NCBI GenBank assembly: GCA_015228875.1 | Contig: JADGCS010000029.1 | Coordinates: forward strand, 1-42,480 | Length of the DNA stretch: 42,480 nt | Origin: Deltaproteobacteria bacterium | GTDB lineage: Bacteria > UBA10199 > JADGCS01 | Direction of reading: 5' to 3' | Shown here: positions 25,455-33,974 of the stretch, in pieces | How positions within the stretch are numbered: the first letter of the stretch is position 1 | Layout: every line of letters begins with the position of its first letter | Translations under genes and position numbers: made by a program | The notes under the pieces: generated by a model | Seen by the model: only the letters and a program-made list of their open reading frames with translations | The model's database searches: none | Told to the model about the DNA's origin: nothing

Positions 25455-26069
25455 ATGTGCAAAAAAATATTTGTTGTCCTGTTTGTACTGTTTTTGGGGT
25501 CGTCATCTGTTCACGCAACCTCCGTAAAGCCTGTCAATATAGAGGTCTTAACGCAGTTGTCGCAGTACATTGTCAAGGCCGAGGTGGTGGGGATTCAAAC
25601 CGAGGTGGACGAATACGAGAGCGGCAGCCTTGTGACCTATTACACACTCAAGGTTGACGACTGGATCAAGGGCGGCCCTTTGAGTGATGACAATATCATC
25701 GTCATTAAACAGCTTGCCGATGGTGATTACGCAAACGCAGAGGGGGTAAAACTCAGGCAGAGACTGTTTTTTCCGCAGTACCAAAAAAACAGGTCCTATG
25801 TTTTTTTTCTGCCCAAACCGCACCATGTGACGGGGCTTCTTGCGCCTATTGGGCTCTGGCAGGGGGTCTTTGATGTCGAGTACGACGCGGAGGGTAATGC
25901 TGTGCTGCCGCAACTCAAGTCACCCCGAAGGGCCGGCATTCTGGGCAAGGGTCTCAAAAAAGGGTCAAAGAACAAATTTGCAAGTTTAAAGGGATCTTCA
26001 GGAGAGGGCAAAGACACCAGCTATCTCAGTTTTAAGAGCATGGTAAAGGCCCTTGTCAAACCGGAGTGA
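25455..26069 (+). CDS. secreted protein of unknown function, matrixin-associated
   Basis: This 204-residue protein has a signal peptide (cut after VHA, about 21). The mature part begins with strand-like sequence (YIVKAEVVGIQTEVD, YYTLKVDDWIKG, NIIVIKQLADGD), an arrangement I associate with small exported proteins beside matrixin metalloprotease genes. It may be a chaperone, inhibitor or cell-surface partner; that is inference. The C-terminus is basic and Gly/Ser-rich. A GGGAG sequence lies 7-11 nt before the ATG. It is the first gene of a run with the two metalloproteases. Confidence 0.6.
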   Translation: MCKKIFVVLFVLFLGSSSVHATSVKPVNIEVLTQLSQYIVKAEVVGIQTEVDEYESGSLVTYYTLKVDDWIKGGPLSDDNIIVIKQLADGDYANAEGVKLRQRLFFPQYQKNRSYVFFLPKPHHVTGLLAPIGLWQGVFDVEYDAEGNAVLPQLKSPRRAGILGKGLKKGSKNKFASLKGSSGEGKDTSYLSFKSMVKALVKPE

Positions 26070-26155
26070 GTGGTTAAGGTCATGGCTGTGTCATTGCTGC
26101 GCCATTGCCGCGTCATGGCTGCGTCAATATCGTTTCATTTTTGTGAGGAGTGATC

Positions 26156-27796
26156 ATGAAAAAATTCCTGCTGTTTTCTGTTCTGGTGTCCGTGTTCCTG
26201 TTCATTGGGGTTACAGCCTTTGCCGGACAGGGGTATATCATCAACAATTACGGGGCGCCTGTGCTGTGGGACGCATCGGCCACTGATCCCATTGCTGTTC
26301 ACCCCGAGGGCGGTGCCTGTGGCAGGTTCGCAAACAGCGAGATGCTCACAAGGCTTACTTCAAATCTTGGTCAGTGGGCCAACCTTACCGATCTTGACCT
26401 TGCCTTTAGCATTACTTCTGGTGTGGTTGAGGGTGTGGACTACTGCAATTACACAGATTATCTCGCCGGTGTTCTGGGCAACACGACGACGGAGAATACA
26501 AACAACATCCAGGATAACGTCAATCCTGTTCTCTTTGACAACGACGGGGAAATTATTGACGCCGCAACGGGTGAGTCAAACGGCCGTTACACCATATTGG
26601 GATTTGCAAACCCCTCCGGTTTTTCCACCGATCCTGATGATGACACTCTCTACACGGGCATTGTAGACGGGCAGGCCCTTTTTAACTGTTACTGCCTTGA
26701 AGATGCCGATGGAAACCCCGCACACAGCGACTGCGGTGCAACTGTATTCACGACGGACGATCTTGATTTTACCATGATCCACGAGATGGGGCACTTTATG
26801 AATCTGGATCACACACAGATCAACGATGCGTTCTCTTCGGATGACGACGCAGAAAACGACGACGAGCTCCCTACAATGTACCCCGTGTCTATCAGCGCTG
26901 GTAGTCAATTAACACCCATGGAGGATGACATCGTCGCTGTTTCAAGCCTGTACCCCGCGGATAGCTTTTTTACCTCCGGCAACGCTGCTTCTACTTATTG
27001 TCTGGTCACGGGGACACTGCTCGACCGCTTTGGAGATGAAATGCGGTGTGCCGATATTCAGGCGATTGATTCGGTCGACAACACCTACAATGTCGCGTTT
27101 GTCTCGGGTGCCTACGCCCCGGCGGTGGATGGGAACGGCGATGGTGATTCGGCGGATACGGGTGAGTGTACATCTGCTTGCGGCGGTTTTCAATTGTATC
27201 TCAGGCCTGGCAGAACTTATGCCCTGCAAGCTGCCAGTATCAACAACACTTTTATTGGGGGATCCGGCATCTCCCCGTGCGCCAACGCCCAGCACGTCCA
27301 GTGCGATTCTACAATCACCGGGCGATGCACGGACAACAATACCAGCACGGAGTGCCGTGCCTGTGTCGATAACGAAACATTGGTAGATAACGACAACAGC
27401 GAGGTTATTGCGGCAAAGATATCTGCAGGGTGTACTGCTGGTGCGACTGTGGCTCTGGGGGATATTACCGGCGGTTCTGTGAGCAGCGTATCGGCGGCCT
27501 CAAAAAATCTTGTCAAAAAATCACTCAAGGGTGAAACGCCTGTCCCGGTCCCGTATGCGAGGCTTTTACCAGGAGGAGAACAGGCAGCCCTCTCTGCAGC
27601 CATCACTTGTCCAGAATCTGGCGGAGACAGCGATGATGACGACGACAATTCTTCTTCGTCACTCTCGGGTTGTTCCCTGCGCCCCGAACAGCGGATGACC
27701 AGGGGGACAGGTTTTGGTTTTGCGATGGTCATGATGGCTCTTGTTTGTCTCTTTGCAGGGCATCGTGCCATCAAGGCTTTTTCGGGGAATGAGTGA
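26156..27796 (+). CDS. matrixin-like zinc metalloprotease with C-terminal anchor
   Basis: This 546-residue protein has a signal peptide ending at AFA. The zinc site is HEMGHFMNLDH (His209, Glu210, His213, His219), a metzincin pattern with Asn in place of the usual Gly. A downstream Met (TMYPVS) fits the Met-turn. Cys-rich segments follow. After an Asp/Ser-rich linker the end has SGCSLRPEQ, one hydrophobic helix (about 22 residues) and a basic tail, like a C-terminal sorting signal. ATG 26156 is preferred to GTG 26150 because of the GAGGAG 7 nt upstream. It is paralogous to the next gene. Confidence 0.8.
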   Translation: MKKFLLFSVLVSVFLFIGVTAFAGQGYIINNYGAPVLWDASATDPIAVHPEGGACGRFANSEMLTRLTSNLGQWANLTDLDLAFSITSGVVEGVDYCNYTDYLAGVLGNTTTENTNNIQDNVNPVLFDNDGEIIDAATGESNGRYTILGFANPSGFSTDPDDDTLYTGIVDGQALFNCYCLEDADGNPAHSDCGATVFTTDDLDFTMIHEMGHFMNLDHTQINDAFSSDDDAENDDELPTMYPVSISAGSQLTPMEDDIVAVSSLYPADSFFTSGNAASTYCLVTGTLLDRFGDEMRCADIQAIDSVDNTYNVAFVSGAYAPAVDGNGDGDSADTGECTSACGGFQLYLRPGRTYALQAASINNTFIGGSGISPCANAQHVQCDSTITGRCTDNNTSTECRACVDNETLVDNDNSEVIAAKISAGCTAGATVALGDITGGSVSSVSAASKNLVKKSLKGETPVPVPYARLLPGGEQAALSAAITCPESGGDSDDDDDNSSSSLSGCSLRPEQRMTRGTGFGFAMVMMALVCLFAGHRAIKAFSGNE

Positions 27797-27802
27797 CGCA
27801 TT

Positions 27803-29272
27803 ATGTTTACATTAAGGCTCATCGTATTCCTTGTCATGACCGCCGTTTGTTTTGTCTCATCTGCAACGGCGGGTGGGCCGCTTTACAAGGATAATATTGG
27901 TCTGCCCAGCTCGTGGGACAATTCGACGGCCATCGATTATCACCCCGAGAGCGGGACCTGTGGTGCTTTTTCAAACGCGGAGATGCTTGCTTTTTTTGAA
28001 ACGGCCCTTGAGGTCTGGACGGACATTGATGAGGTAGAACTTGCATTTAATCAAGAGGACGGGCAGATTGGTCAGGTGGGTGTCGATAATTACGATGATT
28101 ATGTTTACCTTGATGCCGCGTCACCCGCCGCTCTTTTAACAGACAACATCAATCCGGTGCTTTTTGATGATGACGCAGAGATCACGGCGGAGATTGCCGG
28201 TGAGGCAAATCAGTATCTCGTCCTTGGTTTTGCTGCGCCCGCTGCTTTTACGTCAGATTATACAGAAATCACGGATGGGCAGGCGGTCATCAACTGCCGC
28301 TGTCTTACAGATCACCCGAGCGGCCCTTGTTATCTCGATGGCGGTCAGGGTACGGTAGAGGTCTCCGAGTCCGAGCTTGAGTTTACCGTTGTGCACGAGA
28401 TGGGGCATTTTATAAACCTCGATCACTCGATCACCAACGACAATTACTACGGCACCGCGACAGAGGGGAGCGTGGTCCCTATCATGTACCCCGTTTCCTT
28501 TGAGGCCGAGGGAGGGTTGTCTGCAAGGACCGATGACATTGCTTCCCTGGCCCTGATCTATCCTTCATTAACTGACATCGATGAATCGTGGTGCCTTGTG
28601 ACCGGGACCCTGCTTGACGAAGATGGCAACGAGGTTCAGTGTGTGGCGGTAACGGCGACAGCGTCGAGTGTTGTCGATTCATCTCTCTCCGTGGGTTCTG
28701 TCTCGGGCTCGTTTGCTATTTCTGAGGATGAAAACAGCGATGGGGATGCTGTTGATGATGGTGAGTGTTCCGAATACTGCGGTTATTTCGAAATGTATCT
28801 CAGGGCGGGCTATTCTTACACCCTCGAGACATACGAGATCTATTCGGGTTTCACGGGGGGGTCAAGTGTTGGCCCCTGCATCAATGCACAGAAAAGCGTC
28901 ACGGCAGAGGAGGTCACAACCGTGGATGAGGCCCAGTGTGTGGCCGGGACAACCATTGGACTTGGGACGTTCACGCTGACGGGCGTTTCATCGAGCGGTG
29001 GTGGGGGTGACGATGACGATGACGGCGGCGGTGGTGGCGGCGGTGGTGGTGGTTCGATTGTGGATGATTCGGTTGAGAATCCTGTTGGGTACTGGGATTG
29101 CTCGCTTTCGCAGGTTCGTGTGCCCCATCTTGGGAGCGGGCGGGGCAATGTTTCAACAACGAATATTTTCACACTGCTGTTTTGTGTTTGCCTTTCTTTC
29201 CCTGTCATTTTATTCAGGCTGAATGAAATTTTCAAAATCGCTCATACACACATACAGAGAAGCCCCCGCTGA
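27803..29272 (+). CDS. second matrixin-like zinc metalloprotease with C-terminal anchor
   Basis: This 489-residue protein starts 6 nt after the first protease and has the same plan: a signal peptide (cut after ATA), a conserved CGAFSNAEML segment, DNINPVLFDDD, and the zinc motif HEMGHFINLDH (His198, Glu199, His202, His208), followed by MYPVS. The linker is Asp and Gly only over about 20 residues. The end has WDCSLSQ, then a hydrophobic helix and Arg, matching the CSL of its neighbour. The last 50 nt overlap the proS start, so the true end should be checked for a frame error. Confidence 0.78.
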   Translation: MFTLRLIVFLVMTAVCFVSSATAGGPLYKDNIGLPSSWDNSTAIDYHPESGTCGAFSNAEMLAFFETALEVWTDIDEVELAFNQEDGQIGQVGVDNYDDYVYLDAASPAALLTDNINPVLFDDDAEITAEIAGEANQYLVLGFAAPAAFTSDYTEITDGQAVINCRCLTDHPSGPCYLDGGQGTVEVSESELEFTVVHEMGHFINLDHSITNDNYYGTATEGSVVPIMYPVSFEAEGGLSARTDDIASLALIYPSLTDIDESWCLVTGTLLDEDGNEVQCVAVTATASSVVDSSLSVGSVSGSFAISEDENSDGDAVDDGECSEYCGYFEMYLRAGYSYTLETYEIYSGFTGGSSVGPCINAQKSVTAEEVTTVDEAQCVAGTTIGLGTFTLTGVSSSGGGGDDDDDGGGGGGGGGGSIVDDSVENPVGYWDCSLSQVRVPHLGSGRGNVSTTNIFTLLFCVCLSFPVILFRLNEIFKIAHTHIQRSPR

Positions 29273-30968
29273 TGCCGAGGTGATCTCGCACAACCTTCTT
29301 GTCAGGGCCGGGATGATCCGCAAGGTCACAGCCGGTATCTACGAGTACCTGCCTTTGGGGCTAAAAAGTCTCAAAAAAGTTGAAAACATTATTCGTAACG
29401 AACTCAACAGGGCCGGCTGTCAGGAGGTTCTTCTTCCGCATCTTGTGCCGGGAGAACTCTGGAAAGAAAGCGATCGCTGGGCAAAATACGGCAAAGAACT
29501 TCTGCGTCTTTCCGACAGACACGGGCGTGAATACTGTTTTGGCCCGACGCACGAAGAAACCATCTGCGATCTCGTGCGACACGTGGTCAGTTCCTACAAG
29601 GCCCTGCCGCAGAATCTCTATCAAATACAAACAAAATTTCGTGATGAAATCCGTCCCCGCTTTGGGCTGATGAGGGGACGCGAATTTTTAATGAAGGACG
29701 GGTATTCCTTTCATGTGGATCACGAGGATCTCGACCGCGAGTATAAAAACATGTTTGCAACTTACAAGCGCATCTTTGAAAGATGCGGGCTCACAGCGCG
29801 GGCCGTCGACGCCGATACCGGTGCTATTGGGGGTAAATCAAGCCACGAGTTTATGGTGATTGCACAGACCGGCGAGGACGTCGTTGTGTATTGTTCGGCC
29901 TGTGATTATGCCGCCAATCTCGAAAAGGCGTCCTGCAGAACAGCAAATGTTGGTGCAGCCCAAGAAATCAGCGCCGTTCAAGAGGTCCACACCCCTGGTC
30001 TTAAAACCGTGGACGAGGTTGCCGCCTTTTTAAAAATCAAGCCGCAACAAATGATCAAGACCCTTGTGTACAAGGCCGATCAGGGCTTTATCGTTGTCTG
30101 TACTGCGGGGGACCGCGAGGTAAGCGAGATCAAGCTTCAAAACATCGCCAAGGCAGAAGCACTGCGCCTTGCCACAGACGAAGAAGTGGTCAGCTTTACC
30201 GGAGTGCCCGTTGGTTTTCTGGGGCCTGTCGGTCTTGATGCCTGTATCAGAAAAACCGCTCTGGGGGCGCAATGGTGGTTAGTGTACGATCATTCGGTCA
30301 AGGGAATCGTCGAAGCAGCGACGGGGGCAAACAGGGCAGATTACCACGTTGTTCATGTTGCTGTGACGCGCGATCTTAAATTATCAGAAGACAATCTTGT
30401 CGATGTCTGTAATGTTATCGAGGGAGACCCTTGTCCTCATTGTTCGTCCGGTCAGCTCAAACTCACTCGCGGGATCGAGGTGGGGCATATTTTTAAGCTG
30501 GGATTCAGGTATTCCAAACCCATGAAGGTCACCTATCTCGACAACGAGGGCAAAGAACAACCCGTGGTGATGGGTACATATGGCATCGGTGTGGGCAGAA
30601 CCATGGCGGCAAGTGTGGAGCAAAACCACGACGACAAGGGCATTATCTGGCCGCGTGCCCTTGCCCCGTTTGATGTGCATCTCATTCAGTTGGATCATAC
30701 GGACGCCATCACGCAGGAGGCGCAAAAAATTTATGACGCGCTCTGGGGCGCAGGTATAGAGGCACTCTGGGACGACCGCGACGAAAGGGCGGGCGTCAAA
30801 TTTAACGATGCCGACCTCATCGGGATCCCTGTTCAAGTCATTATCGGCAAGCGTGGTCTGCAAAAGGGGACCCTCGAATACAAAATCAGACGCACGTCGC
30901 AAAAAGGCGAGGCGCCTCTACTGGGGGCTGTGGACATCATTGCGGGGCTTCTCAACGCTGCGGCGTAA
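29223..30968 (+). CDS. proS: prolyl-tRNA synthetase
   Basis: This 581-residue class II aminoacyl-tRNA synthetase charges tRNA-Pro. The bacterial form is clear: RKVTAGIYEYLPLG near the N-terminus, motif 2 in FRDEIRPRFGLMR with REFLMKDGYSF, an inserted editing domain of about 200 residues in the middle, motif 3 in GTYGIGVGRTMAA, and a C-terminal anticodon-binding domain. Length is normal (about 570). It starts inside the end of the second metalloprotease frame, which suggests co-transcription with that run, and is followed by a strong terminator. Confidence 0.95.
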   Translation: MKFSKSLIHTYREAPADAEVISHNLLVRAGMIRKVTAGIYEYLPLGLKSLKKVENIIRNELNRAGCQEVLLPHLVPGELWKESDRWAKYGKELLRLSDRHGREYCFGPTHEETICDLVRHVVSSYKALPQNLYQIQTKFRDEIRPRFGLMRGREFLMKDGYSFHVDHEDLDREYKNMFATYKRIFERCGLTARAVDADTGAIGGKSSHEFMVIAQTGEDVVVYCSACDYAANLEKASCRTANVGAAQEISAVQEVHTPGLKTVDEVAAFLKIKPQQMIKTLVYKADQGFIVVCTAGDREVSEIKLQNIAKAEALRLATDEEVVSFTGVPVGFLGPVGLDACIRKTALGAQWWLVYDHSVKGIVEAATGANRADYHVVHVAVTRDLKLSEDNLVDVCNVIEGDPCPHCSSGQLKLTRGIEVGHIFKLGFRYSKPMKVTYLDNEGKEQPVVMGTYGIGVGRTMAASVEQNHDDKGIIWPRALAPFDVHLIQLDHTDAITQEAQKIYDALWGAGIEALWDDRDERAGVKFNDADLIGIPVQVIIGKRGLQKGTLEYKIRRTSQKGEAPLLGAVDIIAGLLNAAA

Positions 30969-30999
30969 AAGAGCCAAACGAGCCAGATCAAACGAGACC

Positions 31000-31063
31000 A
31001 ATGACGCCTATGAGACAGTGAGTTTTTTTATTGACTCACTTTCTCATAGGCGTCATTTTTTTT
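31000..31063 (+). terminator. strong intrinsic terminator after proS
   Basis: A 16-bp perfect stem (AATGACGCCTATGAGA at 31000-31015 with its complement at 31042-31057) continues into GTGAG/CTCAC and is followed by a T run to 31063. It is nearly symmetrical but serves proS. Confidence 0.92.
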
Positions 31064-31101
31064 GATTTTTTTTGTTGAACGGAGGATTTGCCCTTAATTG
31101 C

Positions 31102-31130
31102 TTGGACAAAATATCCTGCTTTGATATTTC
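31102..31130 (+). promoter_or_regulatory. possible promoter of the YfcC-type transporter
   Basis: TTGGAC (31102-31107) and TATTTC (31125-31130) are 17 bp apart, 22 nt before the ATG at 31152. The -10 box is weak. An AGGAG ribosome-binding site follows at 31139-31143. Confidence 0.35.
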
Positions 31131-31151
31131 AGTGTATCAGGAGATTTTCTT

Positions 31152-32681
31152 ATGACATCAACCCACAAGACACCAACCCAAAAATGGCAGATGCCGGACA
31201 CTCTTATTATCATTTTCTTTGTAGCCCTTTTTGCTTCGGTGCTCACCTACATCATCCCGGCAGGAAATTTTGAAATCAAAAAAGTCGCGTTCGTCAACGA
31301 ACTTGGACAAACTCAAACAAAAGAAGTCCCTGTTCCCGAAAGTTTTAAGTACAATCTGGATCCAACATCAGGAAAACCGGCAGCCAATGGAATACCTCTA
31401 TTTGCCGAAGGTGGTCACATTGGAGTCGCCAATTTTGCCTACAATGGGCTCACAGCAGGCACCATGTGGGGAACAGCTGTGGGTGTTATCGCTTTTATAC
31501 TCTTGGTGGGTGGCGCCTTTGGCATTATATTAAGAACGGGTGCCATTGATTCTTGCATCACTCATATTATCATCAAATCATCAAAGTTCGAATTTCTCAT
31601 CATCCCCATTATCTTTTTACTATTTTCAATCGGTGGGGCTGTTTTTGGTATGGGCGAAGAAGCCATTGCCTTTGCCATGATCATTGTTCCTATTATTGTG
31701 AGGCTTGGCTACGATGCAGCAGTTGGTGTGATGATTACCTACGTGGCCACTCAAATTGGTTTTGCCACCTCTCCCATAAATCCCTTTAGCGCTGTGATTG
31801 CCAATGGGATTGCAGGATTGCCTCCTGTGTCTATCCCCACTTTTAAATGGTGTCTTATGGGATTCTCAACCCTGGTGGGGATCCTTTTTACCTGCTGGTA
31901 CGCGTACAGGGTAAGAAAAAATCCCTCCAAATCTATATGTATTACAGCCAATCAGTATTTTTTAAGTCAATCTCAGGATCAAACACACACAAATGAAAAT
32001 TTTGGTTTGGGACAGCGCCTTGTCATCCTCTCGCTGGTGCTTGCCATTTTCTGGATGACGTATGGCATTCTGGATAAAAACAAGGCCTATTTTTTGCCGG
32101 AGATCGCAACCATTTTTGTTGTTCTTGGACTCGTGGCAGGGATTATTGGTGTGGTTTTCAGGCTGAGGGACATGCGCATGAACGACATCCCCGATTCTTT
32201 TGTCAATGGTGCCAAAGATCTCTTAGGCGCAGCCCTTGTTGTTGGAATGGCAAAAGGCATTGTCCTGATTTTGGGTGGCGACAGCGCGACTCACATGAGT
32301 GTATTAAACACAATTCTCCACAGTGTGAGTTCTGTTCTTAAAAACATCCCTACTGTTTTAAGTTGCTGGCTCATGTTTGTTTTTCAATCTATCTTTAATT
32401 TTTTTGTAACCTCAGGAAGTGGTCAGGCGGCCCTCACCATGCCTTTTATGGCGCCACTTGCAGATCTTATTAATGTATCCAGAAACACAGCTGTCCTTGC
32501 TTTTCAATTGGGAGATGGTCTCACCAATATCATTATCCCCACATCTGGCTCGTTAATTGGAACCTTGGCTGTGGCTCGCATCCCCTGGAGTGATTGGGCC
32601 AAATTTATTATAAGATTTCAGGCTCTTTTATTTTTGATAGCCACAACTGTGATGATCATCGCCACGTATACAATCAAATGA
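31152..32681 (+). CDS. YfcC family (DcuC/ArcD-type) membrane transporter
   Basis: This 509-residue inner-membrane protein has about 11 to 13 hydrophobic segments. The start (DTLIIIFFVALFASVLTYII then PAGNF) and the conserved LVGGAFGIILRTGAI, GMGEEAIAFAMI and TSPINPFSAV segments match the YfcC/C4-dicarboxylate anaerobic carrier family, thought to move amino acids or dicarboxylates. Substrate is not known. Length is typical. It is transcribed from its own promoter after the proS terminator and converges with the LysR gene, which may regulate it. Confidence 0.85.
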   Translation: MTSTHKTPTQKWQMPDTLIIIFFVALFASVLTYIIPAGNFEIKKVAFVNELGQTQTKEVPVPESFKYNLDPTSGKPAANGIPLFAEGGHIGVANFAYNGLTAGTMWGTAVGVIAFILLVGGAFGIILRTGAIDSCITHIIIKSSKFEFLIIPIIFLLFSIGGAVFGMGEEAIAFAMIIVPIIVRLGYDAAVGVMITYVATQIGFATSPINPFSAVIANGIAGLPPVSIPTFKWCLMGFSTLVGILFTCWYAYRVRKNPSKSICITANQYFLSQSQDQTHTNENFGLGQRLVILSLVLAIFWMTYGILDKNKAYFLPEIATIFVVLGLVAGIIGVVFRLRDMRMNDIPDSFVNGAKDLLGAALVVGMAKGIVLILGGDSATHMSVLNTILHSVSSVLKNIPTVLSCWLMFVFQSIFNFFVTSGSGQAALTMPFMAPLADLINVSRNTAVLAFQLGDGLTNIIIPTSGSLIGTLAVARIPWSDWAKFIIRFQALLFLIATTVMIIATYTIK

Positions 32682-32692
32682 TCACAATAAAT

Positions 32693-32891
32693 AGTGTCTG
32701 TCGGGAAATACCGCTTTTCGTCATTGCGAGGAGTAAAACGACGAAGCAATCTCCCGCAACCAATTGATTTCAGGAGATCGCCACGTGGGCGCGCAGCGTT
32801 AGACATGACCCCGTCATGTCCACCGCAACGCACCGCTCGCGATGACGATTCGCTTGTTTTACGTCAAAACAGGGGCTTTCCCGACAGACTC
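32693..32891. mobile_element. 199-bp MITE-like palindromic element
   Basis: The ends are inverted repeats (AGTGTCTGTCGGGAAA on the left, and GAGTCTGTCGGGAAAG read from the right), flanked by TAAAT on both sides (32688-32692, 32892-32896). Inside are CGTCATTGCGAGG, paired with CTCGCGATGACG near 32837-32848, which resembles a widespread bacterial palindromic repeat, and a perfect hairpin GACATGAC/GTCATGTC. It lies between two convergent genes. Confidence 0.7.
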
Positions 32892-32912
32892 TAAATACCC
32901 ATACATTGTTAT

Positions 32913-33776
32913 TTAAGCCCCGCCCAAAAATTGTTTTGAGTCTTTAATCAAAATATCAATCACAGACTGGTGCAATTTTGTGTAATCGTGCTGTCTTCTG
33001 TAATGGAGATACACAGGTTTAATAAGCGGTTTATAGCCAGGCAAAACCCTTATCTCTGAATGAGCATAGATCATGTGACGTGGCTTGACAGCTCTACCAA
33101 TTCCAAGTTCGGTGCCAACAAGAATACCCCATTCGTCATTCATAAAGGAACGATGATAACGTTTTGGCTTCTTTTTTTGAATTTGAAAAAACTGCTCTGT
33201 TGTTTCGTCATTGGGACTGATGTCCAGAAAAATATCATTACGTCCACTCACCTTGGTACTCTCAGTCAGGACATAATGCTCATACCCAATGAGATGGTTT
33301 TCAATATCCACCCGTTCAATTTTGTTATTAGTAATTGCCAAATCAGTTTGTCCCATAAACAGGACTTCTGGAATCTGTGACAGATACAAAACCAGACATG
33401 TGATCTGCACATGAGGGTGTTTGGTCATAAAGGGCGCCAGGGCAGGAAGGACCACGGGGTGCATAATCGAGGCATAACTCGTGATCTTGATCATGCCGCC
33501 CAATTCGCGGTCAGTTTTTTTGGAAAGATCAAAAAAAAGTTCTTCTTCGAGCTGCCCCAATGTGTTGGAGTATTTTAAAAGTCTCAAGCCCTGCTCGGTG
33601 AGCTTAATCCCTGCCTGAGATCTGATAAAAAATCGGGCATTAAAAAACTCTTCAAGTTCCTTAATCCGGCGGCTTAAGGCCGGCTGCGTGATATGGAGCT
33701 CTTGTGCAGCCTTGGAAAAACTCCCCAATTGGGCAATGATGTGAAACGCCTCGATCTGTAAATTGGATGTTTTCAT
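32913..33776 (-). CDS. LysR family transcriptional regulator
   Basis: This 287-residue protein has the LysR winged helix-turn-helix at the N-terminus (IEAFHIIAQLGSFSKAA, then LHITQPALSRRIKELEE) and a periplasmic-binding-like effector domain (about 90-285). The effector is unknown. It is divergent from the ATP-grasp gene and converges with the transporter gene, so both are candidate targets. The upstream region is very AT-rich and contains 83-bp repeat copy C. Confidence 0.92.
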   Translation of the reverse strand: MKTSNLQIEAFHIIAQLGSFSKAAQELHITQPALSRRIKELEEFFNARFFIRSQAGIKLTEQGLRLLKYSNTLGQLEEELFFDLSKKTDRELGGMIKITSYASIMHPVVLPALAPFMTKHPHVQITCLVLYLSQIPEVLFMGQTDLAITNNKIERVDIENHLIGYEHYVLTESTKVSGRNDIFLDISPNDETTEQFFQIQKKKPKRYHRSFMNDEWGILVGTELGIGRAVKPRHMIYAHSEIRVLPGYKPLIKPVYLHYRRQHDYTKLHQSVIDILIKDSKQFLGGA

Positions 33777-33877
33777 GATATTACTTATTTTTATATGTTA
33801 ATAAGATAAATGCAATTTATTTATATAAAAAATTATCGTATACAATGGTTCAATGCATATTAAGAGGGGTTTATTCC

Positions 33878-33960
33878 ACAAGTTACTAACTTGACTTTGA
33901 CGCGGTTGAGTTTCCTCGTCATGCGAGGTACGCACCCGCGCTCTGTCAACTTTGAAATTC
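33878..33960 (-). repeat. 83-bp palindromic repeat, copy C
   Basis: This copy has the best hairpin tip: CCTCG-TCATG-CGAGG, flanked by GCGGTTG paired with CACCCGC. It ends 14 nt before the ATP-grasp ATG and lies between that gene and LysR. Confidence 0.9.
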
Positions 33961-33974
33961 CCATACATGAATAT

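Noticed and set aside
28971-29235. Minus-strand proline/histidine-rich frames opposite the second metalloprotease
   Set aside because: They are antisense readings of the Gly/Asp-coding linker and have no independent support.
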